Below are positions 4,602-13,789 of a stretch of DNA of 20,363 nucleotides, in pieces. Source of the DNA: PUMD01 sp964599275 (lineage in GTDB: Bacteria; Bacillota; Sulfobacillia; SLMV01); assembly GCA_964599275.1 (NCBI GenBank), contig CAZRFK010000030.1, positions 1 through 20,363 of the forward strand, given 5' to 3'. How positions within the stretch are numbered: position 1 is the first letter of the stretch; every line of letters starts with the position of its first letter. The notes under the pieces are model-generated. The model was not told the DNA's origin. It saw only the letters and a list, made by a program, of their open reading frames with translations, and ran no database searches. A program made the position numbers and the translations under genes.

Positions 4602-7028
4602 GTGAGATTATCTCATCAGTGGTTGCAGAGGTATGTCCAGATTGATATGTCAGCGGAAGAATTAGCAGAACGTCTTACATTTTTGGGATTAAATGTGGAT
4701 GCAGTTGACCCACTTTGTCCCCAGCTGCTTGACAAAATAGTCATGGCTTATATTGAGAAAGTGGAAGAAATGCCGGAGGGGAATTTGTTCAAGTGTACCG
4801 CCGATGCGGGCAGAGCCGGTCAACTCACCGTGGTCAGTGCAGCACCTAACTGCCGGAGTGGCGTATACATGCCCCTGGCCCTTACCGGGGCAGAACTTCC
4901 CGATGGCAGCTGTGTACAGAGACAGAGTTTTGGAGATGTTTTATCGGAGGGCATGCTCTGTTCTGCTTCTGAACTTGGGCTCGAGCTGGGAGCAGATGAT
5001 CGGCTTATCGAACTTGAGGAATCTGAATCAGGAGCACCGGTTAAGGAAGCCCTCGGGTTGGATGATAAGATTTTTGAACTCGACCTGACGCCAAACTATG
5101 CAGCGCATTGTCAGAGTGTTCTGGGGGTGGCGAGGGAACTTGAGGCAGCTTTAGAATGCGAAGTGAGGATTTCAGACCCTGTCTATGAAGTTGCTGGCGA
5201 AGCTCTGTGTGTGCACGATGCTGTTGAGGTTGAAGTTGCAGCCGAAGAGCTCTGCCCACGCTACAGCGCTGGAGTCATGACTGATGTTGAGATTGGACCA
5301 TCGTCCTGGCCTTTGCAGCGCGACCTCATTGCCAGCGGGCTTCGTCCTATCAACAATGTCGTCGATGCTACCAACTGGGTGATGTTGGAACAGGGGCAGC
5401 CACTGCATGCTTTTGATATGGACCAGGTTACTGAACGTAAATTGGTAGTGCGCAGGGCTCGTGACAACGAACAGATTGAGACGCTGGATGGCGAAGAACA
5501 CAAACTCCAACAGGATGACCTGGTTATAGCTGATGCTTACAGGGCTATTGGCATCGCCGGGGTGATGGGCGGTCTGAATTCTGAAGTAGATTCAGACACA
5601 GACCAGATTCTCATAGAGTCTGCTTATTTTGATTCCCGGAGCATACTGCGGACCTCACGCAGGCTTCAAAAACGAACTGATGCCTCCATGCGCTTTGAAA
5701 AGGGCAGGGATCCACAAGGCACAGTCCAACCCCTGCATCGAGTTATGCAGATACTGTCAGATGGAGGATGGGGCAAGTCGACCAGGGGCATCATCGACGT
5801 CTATCCGCAGAAAATATCCCGCCGTAGACTGACGCTAAACTCAGAGCGGGTGAATGACTTGTTGGGAACTGCTCTCGATATGGATTGTATGAAAGATTAC
5901 CTGGTCCGTTTGGGTTTTGAAGTGCAGGAGTCAAATAGCACCGTGGATGTGTTGGTGCCAACCTGGCGCCCTGACATTGAGGGAGAGGTAGGACTTGTCG
6001 AGGAAATTGCTCGACTGCACGGCTACAATGAGATTCCCAGTGATGAGCCACAGACCGCAGTTTCTGGTTATGTTCCACCTCGCGACGAACAGGTCCGTGA
6101 AAGACTGCGCAAATTTCTTTCCGGGGTCGGATTTTATGAAATGTTAACCGATTCATGGCTCGCTCCACAGATGCTGGAGGCATTGAGAGTTCCAGATGAA
6201 CACCCACATCGTCGGTTAGCAGAGGTGCAAAACCCCATGCGACGGGAGCAAAAATATCTCCGAACAACTCTAGTGGCGTCAGCTCTGGAGATTTTAGAGA
6301 ACAATCAAACGAGTGAGCAGTTTCAATCGGTTCGTTTTTTCGAATGGGCTCCTGTTTATATTCCCGAACATATCCCTGTAGACTCGCAGCCCCAAGAGAA
6401 GCAGAGACTCGTTCTGGCAGCCAGCGGCTATCAAACAGCATCATCCTGGCATGAGTCAGAGCCCGAGGAGGTCGACTTCTTCTACATCAAGGGAGTAATA
6501 GACGGGCTGATGCGCGCCCTGCATATTGACGACTGGAAGGTCCAGCAGTCCCGGGCCTATTTTCTGCATCCGGGCAGAGCAGCAGAGATCTTTGTGGGTG
6601 AGGAATCTGTTGGATGTTTTGGTGAGCTGCATCCCGAGATTGCAGAAGAAATGGGTTTTGCCCAGCGGGTCTGTATAGCCGAACTTAATGCTGATATTGT
6701 TAGTAAGGTAGCCTCATTGGTACCAAAATTCGATCAGCTTCCCTCCTATCCTGCGTCGATTCGGGATATGGCCCTGGTTGTTGATGTAGACCTTACTTAT
6801 CAGAAGTTAGTTAAGGCCATGAGAGAGGCCGGAGGAGAACTGCTAGAATCGATCGACCTTTTTGACGTGTACGCAGGTGAACAGGTGCCCGAGGGCAAAA
6901 AGAGTGTAGCTTATCGGCTGACTTACCGGGCAACCGACAGAACACTCACAGATGACGAAGTACAAGACTATCAGCAGCATATTGTTACCGCTTTGCAGGA
7001 AGAGTTCAGTGCTGAACTGCGATCATAA
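4602..7028 (+). CDS. pheT: phenylalanyl-tRNA synthetase beta subunit
   Basis: This 808-residue subunit partners PheS; it recognises tRNA-Phe and edits mischarged Tyr-tRNA. It begins MRLSHQWLQRYV, typical of PheT, and carries an OB-fold tRNA-binding domain (about 40-150), the B3/B4 editing domain with NNVVDATNWVMLEQGQPLHAFD and GVMGG, a B5 domain (about 405-475, LVPTWRPDIEGEVGLVEEIAR), a catalytic-like core, and a C-terminal ferredoxin-fold anticodon-binding domain from about 714 (YPASIRDMALVVD to the end). The GTG start has GGGGTGA six bases upstream. It is co-transcribed with pheS under T-box control, with 45 bases to the next gene. Confidence 0.97.
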   Translation: MRLSHQWLQRYVQIDMSAEELAERLTFLGLNVDAVDPLCPQLLDKIVMAYIEKVEEMPEGNLFKCTADAGRAGQLTVVSAAPNCRSGVYMPLALTGAELPDGSCVQRQSFGDVLSEGMLCSASELGLELGADDRLIELEESESGAPVKEALGLDDKIFELDLTPNYAAHCQSVLGVARELEAALECEVRISDPVYEVAGEALCVHDAVEVEVAAEELCPRYSAGVMTDVEIGPSSWPLQRDLIASGLRPINNVVDATNWVMLEQGQPLHAFDMDQVTERKLVVRRARDNEQIETLDGEEHKLQQDDLVIADAYRAIGIAGVMGGLNSEVDSDTDQILIESAYFDSRSILRTSRRLQKRTDASMRFEKGRDPQGTVQPLHRVMQILSDGGWGKSTRGIIDVYPQKISRRRLTLNSERVNDLLGTALDMDCMKDYLVRLGFEVQESNSTVDVLVPTWRPDIEGEVGLVEEIARLHGYNEIPSDEPQTAVSGYVPPRDEQVRERLRKFLSGVGFYEMLTDSWLAPQMLEALRVPDEHPHRRLAEVQNPMRREQKYLRTTLVASALEILENNQTSEQFQSVRFFEWAPVYIPEHIPVDSQPQEKQRLVLAASGYQTASSWHESEPEEVDFFYIKGVIDGLMRALHIDDWKVQQSRAYFLHPGRAAEIFVGEESVGCFGELHPEIAEEMGFAQRVCIAELNADIVSKVASLVPKFDQLPSYPASIRDMALVVDVDLTYQKLVKAMREAGGELLESIDLFDVYAGEQVPEGKKSVAYRLTYRATDRTLTDDEVQDYQQHIVTALQEEFSAELRS

Positions 7029-7073
7029 AGAGATGTCAACTGGCACCAACTTATTTTCCTGGGAGGGTGGTTC

Positions 7074-8984
7074 ATGACTTTATTAAACGTTGAGAAAGTT
7101 GGAAAATATTTGGGAGGAACCCAGATATTCTCCCGCGCATCGTTTATGGTGCGCGAAAAGGCCCGTATGGGAATTGTTGGGCAAAATGGTGCAGGTAAAA
7201 CCACCCTCCTGCGCCTATTGTCAGGAGAAATAACTCCTGATGAGGGTGAGGTGACTGTGTATGGCGATCATTCGATTGTCAGGTTGTCGCAGGACATTGA
7301 ATATGATCCACATCGAACTGTGCTGCAGGTGGCGATGGATGCGTTTGCCCATCTGACCGAGATGGAAGAAGAACTACGGAGTCTGGAGAAGAAGATTTCC
7401 CAGGAAGACGATACTACCAGGCGTGATGATCTGCTGCGACGATATGGTTCGCTCTTGAGCACCTTTGAACGGCAGGGAGGCTATGATGCAGAATCACAGG
7501 CGAGATCTGTACTGCTGGGCCTCGGGTTCGCTGAAGAAGATTTGGAAGAACCCTCGGGTGAATTTTCTGGGGGAGAACAGGTCAGGTTGGCTCTCGGCAG
7601 GTTTCTCCTCGAACGTCCCGACCTGATGCTTCTGGACGAGCCCACCAATCATCTCGATTTTGAAGCTACCGAATGGTTGGAAGGTTATCTAAAGGATTAC
7701 CCGGGGGCTGTCATAGCTGTTTCCCATGACCGATACTTCCTTGACCGCGTGGTCGATGAAATACTGGAAGTACATGAGGGAGCAGTTAGACATTTTCACA
7801 CCAACTACACAGGATATCTGAAAGAGAGGGAGAGTCGGCGAAAGCAGCAGAAAAAGCGCTATGAACAACAGCAGGATGAGATTGCTCGACTCAAGTCATT
7901 TATCCGACGTTACAAGGCTGGACAGCGTCATCGGGAAGCCAAAAGCCGGGAAAAAAAGCTGGAGCGCATGGAGCGTATACAACCCCCGCCAGAATATGAG
8001 GGTGGAATGGACCTCAGTTTTCCAATCAACCAGCCGAGTGGAGATGATGTGCTGATTGCTGAGGGACTGACGGTAAGACGAGAGGATATGGTTATCTGTC
8101 GTGATGTCGATCTTCGACTCAATCGCGGCGATAAAGTTGCGCTTTTGGGGGGCAATGGGGCAGGAAAGTCAACTCTACTGCAGGCTTTGATGTATGATGG
8201 TGAATTGAGTCAGGGGGAAATCAAGTGGGGCAAGGGAGTACGCATTGGTTATTTCCCTCAAGATCTTGCTGGCCTGGATGAACAAAATACGGTGCTTCAG
8301 CAGATGTACCGAGATCATCCTGATTTGGGTCTGGGGGGAGCACGTGAGCACCTGGCCCGATTTGGATTTTATGGTGACGAAGTATTCACTCAGGTATCTC
8401 AGCTGAGCGGCGGGGAACGGAGCCGGCTGATTTTTGCTCAACTGAGCCTTAAAAATGCTACGGTGTTGCTGTTGGATGAGCCCACCAATCACCTTGATTT
8501 ACCGGCCCGGGGTGATCTGGAGACTGCTTTGCGCGCGTATACTGGTGCTGTGGTTTTTGTTACCCATGACCGATATTTTGTCGATGAAGTGGCCACAAAA
8601 ATTTGGTTGCTGATCGATGGAGAATTATTAGTTCATCACGGGGATTACTCACAGCTAAGAAAACGACTGCAGAAGAAAAAAAGATCAGAGACAAAACAAC
8701 AGGAAAACCAACAAAAGAGCAGTTCCAAACAGACAGATTCCTGTCAATCGGCATCAGAGCGACATCGCCGCCCCCCGGATGAGGAACAGGTTAATCAACT
8801 TGAACAGGAAATCATTCAACTTGAGGAGCGCAAGGAAGAACTGGCCGAGCAGCTTGCTGAACCAGATTCTTATGCTGCGGGAAAGGGTAAAGAACTGGTT
8901 GAGGAGTTTGATCAGCTCAAGACCCGGCTGCAGAAATTGTACAGAGAATGGGAGCAAATGGCTTCTTTATTGGAGGAAGCTTGA
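7074..8984 (+). CDS. ABC-F family ATPase (tandem ABC, no membrane domain)
   Basis: The protein has 636 residues with two ABC cassettes. Cassette 1 has Walker A GQNGAGKTT (36-44), signature FSGGEQVRL (about 165) and Walker B LMLLDEPTNHLD. Cassette 2 has Walker A GGNGAGKST (359-367), signature LSGGERSRL (about 444-452) and VLLLDEPTNHLD. A basic interdomain linker (about 240-300, rich in Lys, Arg and Gln) is the P-site tRNA-interaction motif region. The last 65 or so residues form a Glu-rich coiled coil, as in Uup/YdiF-like members. There are no membrane segments. ABC-F proteins act on the ribosome to resolve stalled or non-productive states; some give antibiotic protection, but nothing here indicates that. 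The Shine-Dalgarno is GGGAGGGTGG. It sits between pheT and zapA. Confidence 0.95.
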   Translation: MTLLNVEKVGKYLGGTQIFSRASFMVREKARMGIVGQNGAGKTTLLRLLSGEITPDEGEVTVYGDHSIVRLSQDIEYDPHRTVLQVAMDAFAHLTEMEEELRSLEKKISQEDDTTRRDDLLRRYGSLLSTFERQGGYDAESQARSVLLGLGFAEEDLEEPSGEFSGGEQVRLALGRFLLERPDLMLLDEPTNHLDFEATEWLEGYLKDYPGAVIAVSHDRYFLDRVVDEILEVHEGAVRHFHTNYTGYLKERESRRKQQKKRYEQQQDEIARLKSFIRRYKAGQRHREAKSREKKLERMERIQPPPEYEGGMDLSFPINQPSGDDVLIAEGLTVRREDMVICRDVDLRLNRGDKVALLGGNGAGKSTLLQALMYDGELSQGEIKWGKGVRIGYFPQDLAGLDEQNTVLQQMYRDHPDLGLGGAREHLARFGFYGDEVFTQVSQLSGGERSRLIFAQLSLKNATVLLLDEPTNHLDLPARGDLETALRAYTGAVVFVTHDRYFVDEVATKIWLLIDGELLVHHGDYSQLRKRLQKKKRSETKQQENQQKSSSKQTDSCQSASERHRRPPDEEQVNQLEQEIIQLEERKEELAEQLAEPDSYAAGKGKELVEEFDQLKTRLQKLYREWEQMASLLEEA

Positions 8985-9021
8985 CGATGATCGTCGAAAG
9001 AATCTGGTGGTACCATCGTCT

Positions 9022-9083
9022 AAGGAGGTGAGAAAAGGCGGCAGCCGCGCGGCACCTGGATCAGTTTTTGCCCAGCTGTGGGC
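9022..9083 (+). promoter_or_regulatory. orphan Shine-Dalgarno and hairpin ahead of zapA
   Basis: A perfect AAGGAGGTGAG at 9022-9032 has no ATG, GTG or TTG at useful distance in any frame. A perfect hairpin GCCCA-GCTG-TGGGC (9070-9083) and a GCCGCGCGGC palindrome lie between it and the zapA ATG (9094). This could be a split ribosome binding site brought close by folding, a remnant of a longer start, or a non-standard start codon I cannot identify. Confidence 0.4.
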
Positions 9084-9093
9084 CTGTTTAATC

Positions 9094-9438
9094 ATGAATG
9101 AGGTAAAAGTAGATATTTTCAACAAGACCTACATTTTACGTGGTGAAAAAACTCCGACTGAACTGCGCAGAATAGCGCGCGAGGTTGATTTTCGAATGAA
9201 AGAAATGACCGAAATAGCTGATAATTTAGACCTGACGCGAACAGCTGTATTGGCTGCTTTGAGTTTGGCTGAAGAATATTTGGAATTACAGGAACGTTAT
9301 GACCGCGTTGTTCAGATCCTGGAGGAAGAGTACAGAAAGACTACCACAGAGCAAGATACTGCCTCAGATCAGGATCCAATCATACACATCAACAAGGATA
9401 AGGCACAGGATGACTCTTCCGTTGAGGGGGAGTTTTAA
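9094..9438 (+). CDS. zapA: cell division protein ZapA
   Basis: ZapA is a small cytoplasmic protein that bundles FtsZ filaments at the division site. From ATG 9094 the 114 residues begin MNEVKVDIFNKTYILRGEK, the usual ZapA N-terminus (beta strands around NKTYxLRG). A helical segment (TPTELRRIAREVDFRMKEM) and the long C-terminal coiled coil (TAVLAALSLAEEYLELQERY) follow, then a hydrophilic tail of about 30 residues that is longer than in many homologues. The open frame extends upstream through ABC-F sequence, so the start is a judgement: homology favours ATG 9094, although no Shine-Dalgarno is directly in front of it. The stop overlaps the polX ATG by one base. zapA beside polX and mutS2 is conserved in Bacillota. 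Confidence 0.88.
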   Translation: MNEVKVDIFNKTYILRGEKTPTELRRIAREVDFRMKEMTEIADNLDLTRTAVLAALSLAEEYLELQERYDRVVQILEEEYRKTTTEQDTASDQDPIIHINKDKAQDDSSVEGEF

Positions 9439-11195
9439 TGGACTCTAGAATGCAGAGGGTATTGAATATTTTTAATAATATTGCTGATCTTTTGGAGATA
9501 AGTGGTGTTGAGTCATATAAGGCGCACGCTTATCGTCGAGCCGCACGAAACTTAGCTGAGGACAATCAGGCTTTGTCCGGAGAATGGGATGAATCTTCTC
9601 TTCAGCAAATTACTGGCATTGGCCCTTCGTTGGCAGAAAAAGCTGCACAGATCACCCGTACCGGCAGCTGTGACTACTATGACCGGCTCACTGAAAAGGT
9701 TCCGCTTTCAGTACTGCGACTGCTTGAGGTACCTGGGATGGGGCCAAAAACTGCGGCAGCGGTTTATCAGAATCTTGGTGTGAATGATCTTTTTCAACTG
9801 CAGAAGGCTGCTGAGAAGGGAGCCTTGAGAGAAATCGATGGTATTGGGGCCGAGCGTGAAAGACAGATTCTTGGTGAGATTAAAAGAAATGAAAGCCGGT
9901 GTCCCTTTGTAACTTTAGACATCGCGGATGCATATTCAGAACATCTTTGCAAAATTGTCAAAAAACTTGCAGGAGTAAAGCGGGTTGCTGCAGTTGGGCA
10001 GTTACGCCGTAGATCAGAAAGAGTCTACAACCTGGAGTTAGTAGTGGTTGTCACACTGGGGAATGGTGTAGAGAATACCCTTAGTAGGGTTGAGGAATCA
10101 CTGCAGGGATCTCCACTTGTGGAGAATGTGGCTGGTGATGAAATTTCACAACAGGTGCGCAAACTTTCATTCTTCCTGCCTGAAAATATTGATGGAATTT
10201 TATATGCCGTTTCCTCCAGGATTGAGGGTGCAACCCGACTCTGGTTCACCGGGAATAAAAACCATATTGATTACTTGAGAGAGAGCTGCTTCGAAAGTGA
10301 AGAGATGTCATTGCCTGAATGGCTCAATAAGTTTAAGGAAAAAGAAGAACAGGGAATATATGAAAGTTTGGGATTGCGGTCAATTCCTCCCGAATTGCGT
10401 CTGGGACAGGGGGAAGTTGAATCTGCAGCAGAGGGTAACCTTCCCTGTCTAATTTCAAGAAATGACTTGAAAGGAGACTTACACTGCCACACAAATTGGA
10501 GTGATGGGTCAGCCAACATAAAGGAAATGGTACGGGCAGCTCAGTGTCATAATTTGCAGTATATAGCCATCACGGATCATTCCCGTTCGCTTAGCGTTGC
10601 TGGCGGATTGGGAATTGAAGAATTAAATCGGCAGATTGAAAGAATTGAGAATATCCGTAAGAATCTGAAAGATTTTCAATTGTTTAGCGGAATTGAGGTT
10701 GAAGTTCTATCTGATGGTTCTTTAGATCTACCTGAAGAAGTCCTCAGAAGTCTCGATGTGGTAATAGCTTCTGTGCATTCTGGTCTTTCTGCTGATGCCG
10801 AACAACTGACGAAACGCCTCAAAGCCGCTGCCCTTAATCCACACGTAAATATCATAGCCCATCCTACGGGTAGATTAATTGGCAAACGCCGTCCGCAGCT
10901 GCCTGACCTGGACCAGCTGCTGAAAGTGTGCCTTCAGTCAGGTACGGCAGTAGAGATAAATTCATCTCCCGATCGGTTGGATCTTCCTTATAATTGGGTG
11001 CGTAAAGCCAAGGATATGGGAGTAAAGTTGGTCATAAACAGTGATGCTCATTCAACCGCTGATTTCGACCTGCTGTCCTACGGGGTGGATTGCGCTCGCA
11101 GGGGATGGTGCGAGACTGAAGATATCATCAATACTAATGATAGCAATAGTATCATGAGACAGCTTCGGACGAAAAAAGGAAAGGGGAAACAGTAA
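9438..11195 (+). CDS. polX: PolX-family protein with PHP nuclease domain; polymerase site degenerate
   Basis: This 585-residue protein has the bacterial PolX layout. Helix-hairpin-helix motifs occur at ITGIGPSLAEKAA, VPGMGPKTAAAVY and IDGIGAERERQIL, followed by a nucleotidyltransferase fold and a C-terminal PHP domain. The PHP metal ligands are all present: DLHCHTNWSDG (347-357), ITDHS, GIEVEV, SVHSG, AHPTGR and NSDAHS. This supports 3'-5' exonuclease or phosphoesterase activity. In the polymerase domain, however, the usual G-S-x-R-R-x(4-6)-G-D-I-D motif reads GQLRRRSERVYNLELV (from residue 187), so both catalytic aspartates are replaced (N198, E200). The third region also departs from VDLRVV (IDGILYAV). 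DNA synthesis is therefore doubtful. TAATG coupling joins it to zapA and mutS2, and GGGGGAG lies just before the start. Confidence 0.92.
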   Translation: MDSRMQRVLNIFNNIADLLEISGVESYKAHAYRRAARNLAEDNQALSGEWDESSLQQITGIGPSLAEKAAQITRTGSCDYYDRLTEKVPLSVLRLLEVPGMGPKTAAAVYQNLGVNDLFQLQKAAEKGALREIDGIGAERERQILGEIKRNESRCPFVTLDIADAYSEHLCKIVKKLAGVKRVAAVGQLRRRSERVYNLELVVVVTLGNGVENTLSRVEESLQGSPLVENVAGDEISQQVRKLSFFLPENIDGILYAVSSRIEGATRLWFTGNKNHIDYLRESCFESEEMSLPEWLNKFKEKEEQGIYESLGLRSIPPELRLGQGEVESAAEGNLPCLISRNDLKGDLHCHTNWSDGSANIKEMVRAAQCHNLQYIAITDHSRSLSVAGGLGIEELNRQIERIENIRKNLKDFQLFSGIEVEVLSDGSLDLPEEVLRSLDVVIASVHSGLSADAEQLTKRLKAAALNPHVNIIAHPTGRLIGKRRPQLPDLDQLLKVCLQSGTAVEINSSPDRLDLPYNWVRKAKDMGVKLVINSDAHSTADFDLLSYGVDCARRGWCETEDIINTNDSNSIMRQLRTKKGKGKQ

Positions 11196-13789
11196 TGACG
11201 GAAGCCAATCCCAGTCCGGTGAATGGTCCTCGAGCCGAGCTTTCAGATGAACAGGACCTGAAAAATTATGCAAAAGAACACCTTGGTTTTGAGGAGATTA
11301 AGGACAGATTGGCCGACCGAGCCACAAGTGCCCTGGGAAAGAATCTATCCTCGCAACTTGAAATTAAGGTGGGCAGGGAAGCAGTACAGATGAGCCTGCA
11401 GGAAACGGAGCAGATGCGGACATTGATGCAGCGGTCGAGAGTTCCGCTTGCGGGAATCGCAGATTTAGAGCACATACTGCAGAGGGCACAAAAAGGTTCA
11501 GTCTTGACTCCCGAAGATCTGTGGATTACCGCTGAATGCATCGAAGCTGCCCATAATATTCAGAAATTCATTAAAAAAAGAAGTGAGGTTGCTCCTACGC
11601 TTGCAGAGCGGGTCGACGACCTAGGAAGCGACACCTCGCTGGCTGACCGCTTGAAACAGTGCGTGACAGAAGATGGTCATGTAACCGATTCTGCAAGTAC
11701 AAAGCTGAGCGGGATCAGACGAAAAATAAGAACTCTGTCGGACAAGCTACGCAGTCAGCTGGAGCAGATGACTAAAAACAGCACAGTCCGAACTTACCTG
11801 CAGGAACCAATAGTTACTCAACGCAGCAGCAGATTTGTTCTACCAGTAAAAGCTCAACACCGAGACCGGGTGCAGGGAATAGTACACGGTCAGTCCTCAA
11901 GTGGTGCAACTGTGTTTATAGAACCCCAGGTTGCCGTGGAATTAAATAATGAAATAAGGAACTTGAAATCAGAGGAAGAAAGAGAAATTGAAAGAATCCT
12001 CCGTGAGTTGAGCGGTATGGTGGGTCAGCAGGTCAAAAGCATTCGCACTGACCAGAGGATATTGGCAAAAATTGATCTTGTCTATGCCAAAGCCTGTTTA
12101 GCTGATGAAATGGATGCCGTGAGACCGAATATAAATTCCGCCAATTACGTTAACCTCAAGAAAGCCCGACATCCACTCTTGGAAGGGGATGAAGGGGATG
12201 TAGTGCCCATAGATGTGGAAGTGGGGCGCGATTTTGACACACTGGTCATAACAGGCCCAAATACAGGTGGAAAGACGGTAACTCTAAAAACGGTAGGATT
12301 GATGGTTCTTATGTGCCAGGCAGGACTTCACATTCCCTGCGATGCTTCCAGTGATGTGGGTGTGTTTCAGCAAGTCTACTGTGACATTGGTGATGAGCAG
12401 AGCATAGCTCAGAATTTGAGTACTTTTTCCTCACACATGCGCAATGTTATTCCCATTGTGAAACTCGCAGATTCTAATACGCTCGTGTTGTTGGATGAAT
12501 TAGGGGCGGGTACAGATCCCATGGAAGGAGCCCCTCTGGGCATGTGCGTTCTGGAGCACCTGCATGAGCGGGGAGTGCGAACCATGGCTACTACTCATTA
12601 CAGTCGGCTGAAAACCTTTGCTTACAGAATTGACGGCATTCAAAATGCCAGTATGGAATTTGATCCCGAAACTCTGTCACCCACTTATCACCTGGTAATG
12701 GGATTACCAGGTCGGAGTAATGCATTGGAGATAGCCCAACGTCTTGGAATGCCCGAAAGGCTGATTAAACGTGCCAAGGGTTTATTATCTGAGGACGAAG
12801 GTAGTGTTGAGGAACTGATTTCAGCCATGGAACAAGACCGGAAAAAATGGATCGAATATCGACAAAAAGCCAGTCAGGAAGCAGAGGATGCTGAAAAATT
12901 ACGAGAACGACTTGCCAGGCGTGAACAGGATATGCGTCAACAAAAAGAGAAAATTTTGGGAGATGCCCGTCAACAGGTAAGAGAAATATTGGCCGACGCG
13001 CGTCAGAAATCCAGCTCTCTTATCAATCAGCTTAGATCTGAGCTCAATACCTTACAGGAATATCAAGACCAGCTGCGAAGGCGCCTGGAAGCGCAGAAAA
13101 AGACCAACGCTGAAAGCGAAGAACAGCAGTTCGACGCTGAAGAGATTGATACCACTGAAATACTTCGAAAGGCTGAGGCTCTCAGAGATGTTTTAAGCTC
13201 AGTTGAAAAAAGTGCTCGAAATGAAATTGATACAGTTGATGACGAGGTTTTTGATGAGATAAACGTATACCCGGAGAAGAGTCATATGGATGATTGTGAG
13301 GAAACAGGAGAAGAAAAAGAAACGGTGTCAGTTGAAGAGCTTACTCCGGGCATTTACGTCAGTGTTGCCAGCCTACAGCAGACTGGCAGGGTTGTGGAGG
13401 TGGATGAGGAAAATGAGGAGGCGCTGGTGCAGATTGGTGTGATGAAAATCAGAACTGAAATTGATGAGCTGGCGATTGTCCCCGATCCTAATGACCAACA
13501 GACCAAAAATCAGGTAGGTCAATTGAGTAGTACAAAGCGAGCAATGGTTCCAAAAGAGGTTACCCTGCGTCAGCATACAGTTGATGAAGCACTCAGACGG
13601 CTGAAAAAATATCTGGATGATGCCTTCCTGGCCGAGCACGACGAGGTCACGATAATTCATGGCCGCGGCGAAGGAATTCTTCGCCGGGCAGTAAGGGACT
13701 ACCTGGAGAAAAATAATCAGGTAGTACGCTGGAGGAAAGGCAAAGTTTCAGAGGGGGGTAATGGTGTAACTATCGCCTTTCTACGATGA
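11195..13789 (+). CDS. mutS2: MutS2 ATPase with C-terminal Smr domain
   Basis: MutS2 binds branched DNA to restrain recombination and, in B. subtilis, collided ribosomes. The core and clamp (about 30-330) are followed by the ATPase: Walker A GPNTGGKT (354-361), Walker B LVLLDE (D434, E435), GAGTDPMEGAPLG and TTHYSRLK. A long coiled coil (about 530-660) and a KOW-like segment (TPGIYVSVASLQQTGRVVEV) come next, then an Smr domain (788-864) with IIHGRGEGILRRAVRDYL. At 864 residues it is longer than the usual 780-790 or so, because of an N-terminal extension of about 22 residues and an acidic insert around 660-720. The Smr LDLRG motif reads VTLRQ (789-793), losing the Asp. ATG overlaps the polX TAA by one base; its 3' end overlaps the PBP gene by 20 bases. 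Confidence 0.95.
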   Translation: MTEANPSPVNGPRAELSDEQDLKNYAKEHLGFEEIKDRLADRATSALGKNLSSQLEIKVGREAVQMSLQETEQMRTLMQRSRVPLAGIADLEHILQRAQKGSVLTPEDLWITAECIEAAHNIQKFIKKRSEVAPTLAERVDDLGSDTSLADRLKQCVTEDGHVTDSASTKLSGIRRKIRTLSDKLRSQLEQMTKNSTVRTYLQEPIVTQRSSRFVLPVKAQHRDRVQGIVHGQSSSGATVFIEPQVAVELNNEIRNLKSEEEREIERILRELSGMVGQQVKSIRTDQRILAKIDLVYAKACLADEMDAVRPNINSANYVNLKKARHPLLEGDEGDVVPIDVEVGRDFDTLVITGPNTGGKTVTLKTVGLMVLMCQAGLHIPCDASSDVGVFQQVYCDIGDEQSIAQNLSTFSSHMRNVIPIVKLADSNTLVLLDELGAGTDPMEGAPLGMCVLEHLHERGVRTMATTHYSRLKTFAYRIDGIQNASMEFDPETLSPTYHLVMGLPGRSNALEIAQRLGMPERLIKRAKGLLSEDEGSVEELISAMEQDRKKWIEYRQKASQEAEDAEKLRERLARREQDMRQQKEKILGDARQQVREILADARQKSSSLINQLRSELNTLQEYQDQLRRRLEAQKKTNAESEEQQFDAEEIDTTEILRKAEALRDVLSSVEKSARNEIDTVDDEVFDEINVYPEKSHMDDCEETGEEKETVSVEELTPGIYVSVASLQQTGRVVEVDEENEEALVQIGVMKIRTEIDELAIVPDPNDQQTKNQVGQLSSTKRAMVPKEVTLRQHTVDEALRRLKKYLDDAFLAEHDEVTIIHGRGEGILRRAVRDYLEKNNQVVRWRKGKVSEGGNGVTIAFLR

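Noticed and set aside
5791..6444. 217-codon open frame antisense to pheT
   Set aside because: It is fully contained in pheT, has no ribosome binding site, and shows composition expected of a shadow frame.
8779..9093. Long upstream extension of the zapA frame (219 codons from 8779)
   Set aside because: Most of it is out-of-frame ABC-F coding sequence; ZapA homology starts at 9094.
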